Assembly (NCBI RefSeq): GCF_032884065.1
Contig: NC_088881.1
Span: 2,166,001-2,230,000, forward strand
Direction of reading: 5' to 3'
DNA: 64,000 bases
DNA from: Artemia franciscana
Lineage: Eukaryota; Arthropoda; Branchiopoda; Anostraca; Artemiidae
Part shown: one piece after another, positions 58,908 through 64,000 of the stretch
How positions within the stretch are numbered: the stretch's first letter is position 1
Layout: each line of letters starts with the position of its first letter
Program-made: the position numbers and the translations under genes
Notes under the pieces: generated by a model
Databases searched by the model: none
Told to the model about the DNA's origin: nothing
The model's input: only the letters and a program-made list of their open reading frames with translations

Positions 58908-58979
58908 TGCCTGTGGCAGGGATCGAACCTGCGACCTCCGGACTAAGTTCAACACACCTATCCCCTGTGCTACATAGGC
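58908..58979 (-). tRNA. tRNA-like sequence 3 (probable pseudogene)
   Basis: The most tRNA-like of the three. The minus strand reads GCCTATGTAGCACAGGGGAT, and the T-arm GCAGG-TTCGATC-CCTGC is perfect. The acceptor stem has one mismatch, and a D-stem GCAC/GTGT forms. The anticodon stem does not pair, so no anticodon can be assigned. Confidence 0.45.
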
Positions 58980-58999
58980 TTAGAAAAGAATCGTATTAG

Positions 59000-60689
59000 A
59001 GTTTCATGTTCTAAAATTGTTACAAAAGGATTGAGATAGTTTGTTTTCTATTAATTAAATCTTCATTGCAAATATCATTTTATGACATTTCTGATATATC
59101 TGTGTTTTACAGTTTTGTTTTTAATATTTTATTTGTTTTTAAATATTGTTAGCAAGTACCGAAAACATCAAATACACAACACTATTTGCCTCCCTTCTGG
59201 GCGCCTCTTAAGTCTATTCATACATGAGAGCTGCGATTGTCCAAGAGTGTTCTTTTAGCTGTTTCAAAATCCTGAAGTTTTAGGGCAGTATGACATTTTC
59301 TTCTATGATGCCACGTTTAAATTTTATCAGAACAGCAAAACAAAATGAAGAAAATGCGAATCATTTACCAAATACGGAAATACCAAAATACGAAAATGGT
59401 CGTTGGTAGTCAAACACATCAATGCATCCGAAGAATTGGCTGTTTTCTCCAAAACGCTGTTTCTGACAACTATTTTGAATAGACCAAAAAGCACTACAGC
59501 AGTAACAAATGCAACTTCACAAAAAACAGCGAATAATCAGTTGCTCCAAAACATTTCACTTTTCAGCCATGGATTTTCATTACTCTAAACATCATTTATC
59601 AAGATTTTACTATCCGACAGAGATCTTGGACCAACGTCGCAGGGAAATTTCACCAATTTCCATTTTCTGTGTGCCAATATAGCCAAAAGTTTTACAGAAA
59701 AAAAGAAGAAAAAAGCTACTAAAGCAAAAAAATCAACTACTTTAAATCGTTTCACTTCTAGGCCATGTTTCCTGGTTTTAAATTCCTCGTAAGTTAACTT
59801 AATATGATTTTTACATAAAGCAACGAGACCAATTTCACGGCGAAATTTCGCCTAACCGTCTTTTTTGAGTGCAAATATAACAATACTGATAATTTGGGGC
59901 CAAAAAGGAAACTTATGAAAAATAGTCCTTAAAAATCAAAACTTAATTTATCCGTATTTTTGTGTGCAAATGTTGGAAAAAGTTCAACAGCAAAAAAAAG
60001 AGAAAAAAAATGTTACTACAGCAAAAGCAGTAAAAATTTAGCTACTGCAAATCATTTACTTTCAGGCCATGTTCCCTGGATTTAAATTCCTCGAAACGTC
60101 ATCACCATAATTTGTTCATCAAGCAACGATCCTTAGACTGGTTTCACAAAGAAATTTTGCGTTTTTTTTACGAATTTTGGAGAAATTTACATTCTTCGCA
60201 ACGTGATTTATCACGTTTTTTTAATCAAAAAATATCTTCAAATCGATTTCACGGGGAGATTTAAATTCCTCGTAACGTGATTTATCATCTTTTTCTTATC
60301 CAAAAAATATCTTTGGACCGACTTCACGCGGAAATTTCGCCTAAAGCCTATTTTGAGCGCAAATATAAGAATACCGGTACTTCAAGACTAAATAGCAAAC
60401 TTAAAAAAATGGAATACTTAAAATAAAACCCAAAATTTCCTTTTTGATAGCAAAAGAAACAAAGGAACAAGAAGTTCTACAGCAAAAACAAATGCTTCTT
60501 CAGCGATACTTCAGAGCAAGGTTGACAACTTGCACACTTTCAGTGTGACATGCCCTCTTTTTACCAAAGAGGGGGAGCGGAAGAGTGAAAATCACTGTTT
60601 TTGGTTGTTAGTTTTCATTCACTTTGAACGGCAGTAATTGCTAACTTCATCAGAAAAGAAATTAACTCAAGGAACATGGTAACCAAATT
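59000..60689 (+). repeat. Degenerate repeats related to the 110-bp satellite
   Basis: Between 59540 and 60400 a theme recurs: TTTCAGGCCATGTTYCCTGG, AAATTCCTCG, NNGTGATTTATC, then CTTGGACCAACGTCGCAGGG or GGACCGACTTCACGCGG, AAATTTCGCC. The last parts parallel the satellite's TTTGGACCAACCTTACTGGG-AAATTATG. This looks like an ancient, worn form of the same sequence. No gene seen. Confidence 0.4.
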
Positions 60690-63600
60690 GCACACTTTTC
60701 ATTTGGAATGCAATCTTTTATACCTCCGAGGTGATGCACAAGCTTTGGCAGCCCTGCGCGTGCAAATTTTTTGACTTGCTCTTTTTTTTTAGCAAAAATC
60801 ACTTTTTTTACCTTTATTTGCACCCTTTTTTACGTCTGTGGTTGGCAACCATGCTTCTAAGCATTTCAGTTTTAGCATTATTATTTTGTTTACCACGCTC
60901 CGCAACTCGCGATTAGTCTATTCAGCAAAGACCTTTGGACCAACCTTAAGGAGAAATTATGGGACCAACCTGGAATCAGTTTTAGCCAAATTATCTGGTT
61001 TACCACGCCTCACGATTCACGATTAGCCTATTCATGACCTTTGGACCAACCTTACTGGGAAATTATGTGACCAAATTGGAATAAGTTGTAGCCAAATTAT
61101 CTTGTTTGCCAAGCAACTCGCGATTAGTCTATTCGACAAAGACTTTTGGAACAACCTTATGGGGAAATTATGGAACAAACATGGAATCAGTTGTAGCCAA
61201 ATTATTTGGTTTACCACGCCTCACAGCTGGCGATTTGCCTATTCAGTAAAGACCTTTGGACCAACCTTAGTGGGAAATTATGGGACCAACCTGGAATCAA
61301 TTGTAGCCAAATTATCTTGTTTACCACGCCACGCAACTCGCGATTAGTCTATTCAGCAAAGACCTTTGGACCGACCTTACTGGGAAATTATGGGGCACAT
61401 CCTGGAATCAGTTGTAGCCAAATTATCTGGTTTACCACGCCTCACAACTTGCAATTAGCCTATTCAGTAAAGACCTTTGGACCAACCTTACTAGGAAATT
61501 ATGGGACCAACCTGGAATCAGTTGTAGCCAAATCATCTTGTTTACCACGCCACGCAACTCGCGATTAGTCTATTCAGCAAAGACCCTTGGACCAACCTTA
61601 CTGGGAAATTATGGGACCAACCTGGAATCAGTTGCAGCCAAATTATCTGGTTTACCACGCCTCACAATTCGCAATTATCCTATTCAATAAAGACCTTTGG
61701 ACCAACCTTACTGGGAAATTATGGGACCAACCTGGAATCAGTTGTAACGAAATTATCTTGTTTCCCACGCCATGCAACTCGCGATTAGTCTATTCAGCAA
61801 AGACGGACCAACCTTATGGGGAAATTATGGGACCAACCTGGAATTAGTTTTAGCCAAATTATCTGGTTTACCACACCTGACAGCTGGTGATTAGCCTATT
61901 CAGTAAAGACCTTTGGACCAACCTAACTGGGAAACTATGAGACCAACCTTGAATCAGTTGCAGCCAAATTATCTGGTTTACCACGCCTCACAACTCGCAA
62001 TTATCCTATTCAATAAAGACCTTAGGACCAACCTTACTGGGAAATTATGGGACCAACCTGGAATTATTTATAGCCAAATTATCTTGTTTACCACGCCATG
62101 AAACTCGCGATTAGTCTATTCAGCAAACACGGACCAACCTTATGGGGAAATTATGGGACCAACCTGGAATTAGTTTTAGCCAAATTATCTGGTTTACCAC
62201 ACTTCACAGCTGATAATTAGCCTATTCGGTAAAGACCTTTGGACCAACCTAACTGGGAAATTATGGGACCAACCTGGAATCAGTTGTAGCCAAATTATCT
62301 TGTTTACCACACCACGCAACTCGCGATTAGTCTATTCAGCAAAGAGTCTTGGACCAACCTTACTGGGAAATTATGGGACCAACCTTGAATCAGTTGCAGC
62401 CAAATTATCTGGTTTACCACGCCTCACAACTCGCAATTATCATATTCAATAAAGACCTTTGGACCAACCTTACTGGGAAATTAGAGACCAATCTGGAATT
62501 AGTTTTAGCCAAATTATCTTGTTTACCACGCCATGCAACTCGCGATTAGTCTATTCAGCAAAGACGGACAGACCTTATGGGGAAATTATGGGACAAACCT
62601 GGATATTAGTTTTAGCCAAATTATCTGGTTTACCACACCTCACAGCTGGTGATTAGCCTATTCAGTAAAGACCTTTGGACCAACTTAACTGGGAAACTAT
62701 GAGACCAACCTTGAATCAGTTGCAGCCAAATTATCTGGTTTACCACGCCTCACAACTCGCAATTATCCTATTCAATAAAGACCTTTGGACCAACCTTACT
62801 GGGAAATTATGGGACCAACCTGGAATCAGTTGTAGCCAAATTATCTTGTTTCCCACGTCAAGCAACTCGCGATTAGTCTATTCAGCAAAGACGGACCAAC
62901 CTTATGGGGAAATTATGGGACCAACCTGGAATTAGTTTTAGCCAAATTATCTGGTTTACCACACCTCACAGCTGGTGATTAGCCTATTCAGTAAAGACCT
63001 TTGGACCAACCTAACTGGGAAACTATGAGACCAACCTTGAATCAGTTGCAGCCAAATTATCTGGTTTACCACGCCTCACAACTCGCAATTATCCTATTCA
63101 ATAAAGACCTTAGGACCAACCTTACTGGGAAATTATGGGACCAACCTGGAATTATTTATAGCCAAATTATCTTGTTTACCACGCCATGCAATTCGCGATT
63201 AGTCTATTCAGCAAAGACGGACCAACCTTATGGGGAAATTATGGGACCAACCTGGAATTAGTTTTAGCCAAATTATCTGGTTTACCACACTTCACAGCTG
63301 ATGTGAAGTGTATTCACAGTAAGTGTATTCAGTAAAGACCTTTGGACCAACCTAACTGGGAAATTATGGGACCAACCTGGAATCAATTGTAGCCAAATTA
63401 TCTTGTTTACCACACCACACAACTCGCGATTAGTCTATTCAGCAAAGACCCTTGGACCAACCTTACTGGGAAATTATGGGACCAACCTTGAATCAGTTGC
63501 AGCCAAATTATCTGGTTTACCACGCCTCACAACTCGCAATTATCCTATTCAATAAAGACCTTTGGACCAACCTTACTGGGAAATTATGAGACCAATCTGG

Positions 63601-64000
63601 AATTAGTTTTAGCCAAATTATCTTGTTTACCACGCCATGCAACTCGCGATTAGTCTATTCAGCAAAGACGGACAGACCTTTTGGGGAAATTATGGGATCA
63701 ACCTGGAATTAGTTTTAGCCAAATTATCTGGTTTACCACACCTCACAATTCACGATTAGCCTATTCATGACCTTTGGACCAACCTTACTGGGAAATTATG
63801 TGACCAAATTGGAATAAGTTGTAGCCAAATTATCTTGTTTGCCAAGCAACTCGCGATTAGTCTTTTCGACAAAGACCTTTGGAACAACCTTATGGGGAAA
63901 TTATGGAACAAACATGGAATCAGTTGTAGCCAAATTATTTGGTTTACCACGCCTCACAGCTGGCGATTAGCCTATTCAGTAAAGACCTTTGGACCAACCT
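60690..64000 (+). repeat. 110-bp satellite array with trimeric higher-order repeat
   Basis: A leader of about 220 bp (TTGCACACTTTTCATTTGGA onward) is followed by monomers of 110 bp: AAAGACCTTTGGACCAACCT, TACTGGGAAATTATGGGACC, AACCTGGAATCAGTTGTAGC, CAAATTATCTTGTTTACCAC and a variable end (GCAACTCGCG or TCACAGCTGG). Monomers start at 61251, 61361, 61472, 61582 and 61692, giving the period. Within 61.5-63.7 kb, three monomer types (one 4 bp shorter, AGACGGACCAACC) repeat as 326-bp trimers, with some four-monomer units of 436 bp. The array runs off the window end. Open frames of 60-120 codons arise because monomers lack stops in one frame; they are not treated as genes. Confidence 0.88.

Noticed and set aside
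61206-63261. Several 60-120 codon frames with GPTWNQLQPNYLVYHASQ-type peptides
   Set aside because: Monomers of 110 bp with few stops yield these automatically; no start context or conservation beyond the repeat itself.
60690-64000. Possible CRISPR array because of regular repeats
   Set aside because: Repeats are contiguous 110-bp monomers without unique spacers, in eukaryotic DNA.

Overview
The window is invertebrate nuclear DNA: AT-rich, gene-poor and packed with repeats. One intron-containing host gene is recognised. Three plus-strand exons (21842-22009, 38135-38286, 41480-41633) join in phase and encode the middle of UBFD1 (ubiquitin-like domain, then the HRKVLDKG/PEDV region). The transposon types, fold-back repeats and satellites suggest an arthropod, most likely a crustacean such as a brine shrimp (Artemia). 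The species guess rests on recollection of similar repeats, not on a search. No prokaryotic features are present, and 100 Ns at 49830-49929 mark an assembly gap.

Layout. 1-3415: unique AT-rich DNA. 3416-9822: a 6.4 kb segment bounded by perfect 20-bp terminal inverted repeats and a TCAAA duplication; it holds old internal duplications, including a nearly identical 424-bp tandem pair, but no recognisable transposase. 10502-11470 (minus): the 3' end of a LINE reverse transcriptase. 11680-13735: tandem-repeat element. 14408-15118 (minus): transposase-tail-like ORF. 15640-17810: decayed Polinton/adintovirus-like remnant. 18125-20640: fold-back repeats. 20750-21600 (minus): RTE-like LINE pseudogene.

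The 16.1 kb intron between the first two visible UBFD1 exons holds a hAT scrap, a run of non-autonomous Helitrons (26185-29424), a large block of fold-back repeats (29436-33628) and a Penelope-like retroelement with an open reverse transcriptase frame of more than 600 codons (35270-37222). After the third exon come more fold-back repeats, two further copies of the tandem-repeat element, tRNA-derived SINEs, a perfect 39-bp hairpin, three tRNA-like sequences and, from about 60.69 kb to the window end, a 110-bp satellite with a trimeric higher-order repeat. The remaining UBFD1 exons were not found and probably lie outside the window or in the gap.

Apart from UBFD1, nearly everything supported is mobile or repetitive DNA. 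The elements do not form a pathway. They record successive insertions into and around one housekeeping gene, several of them nested.
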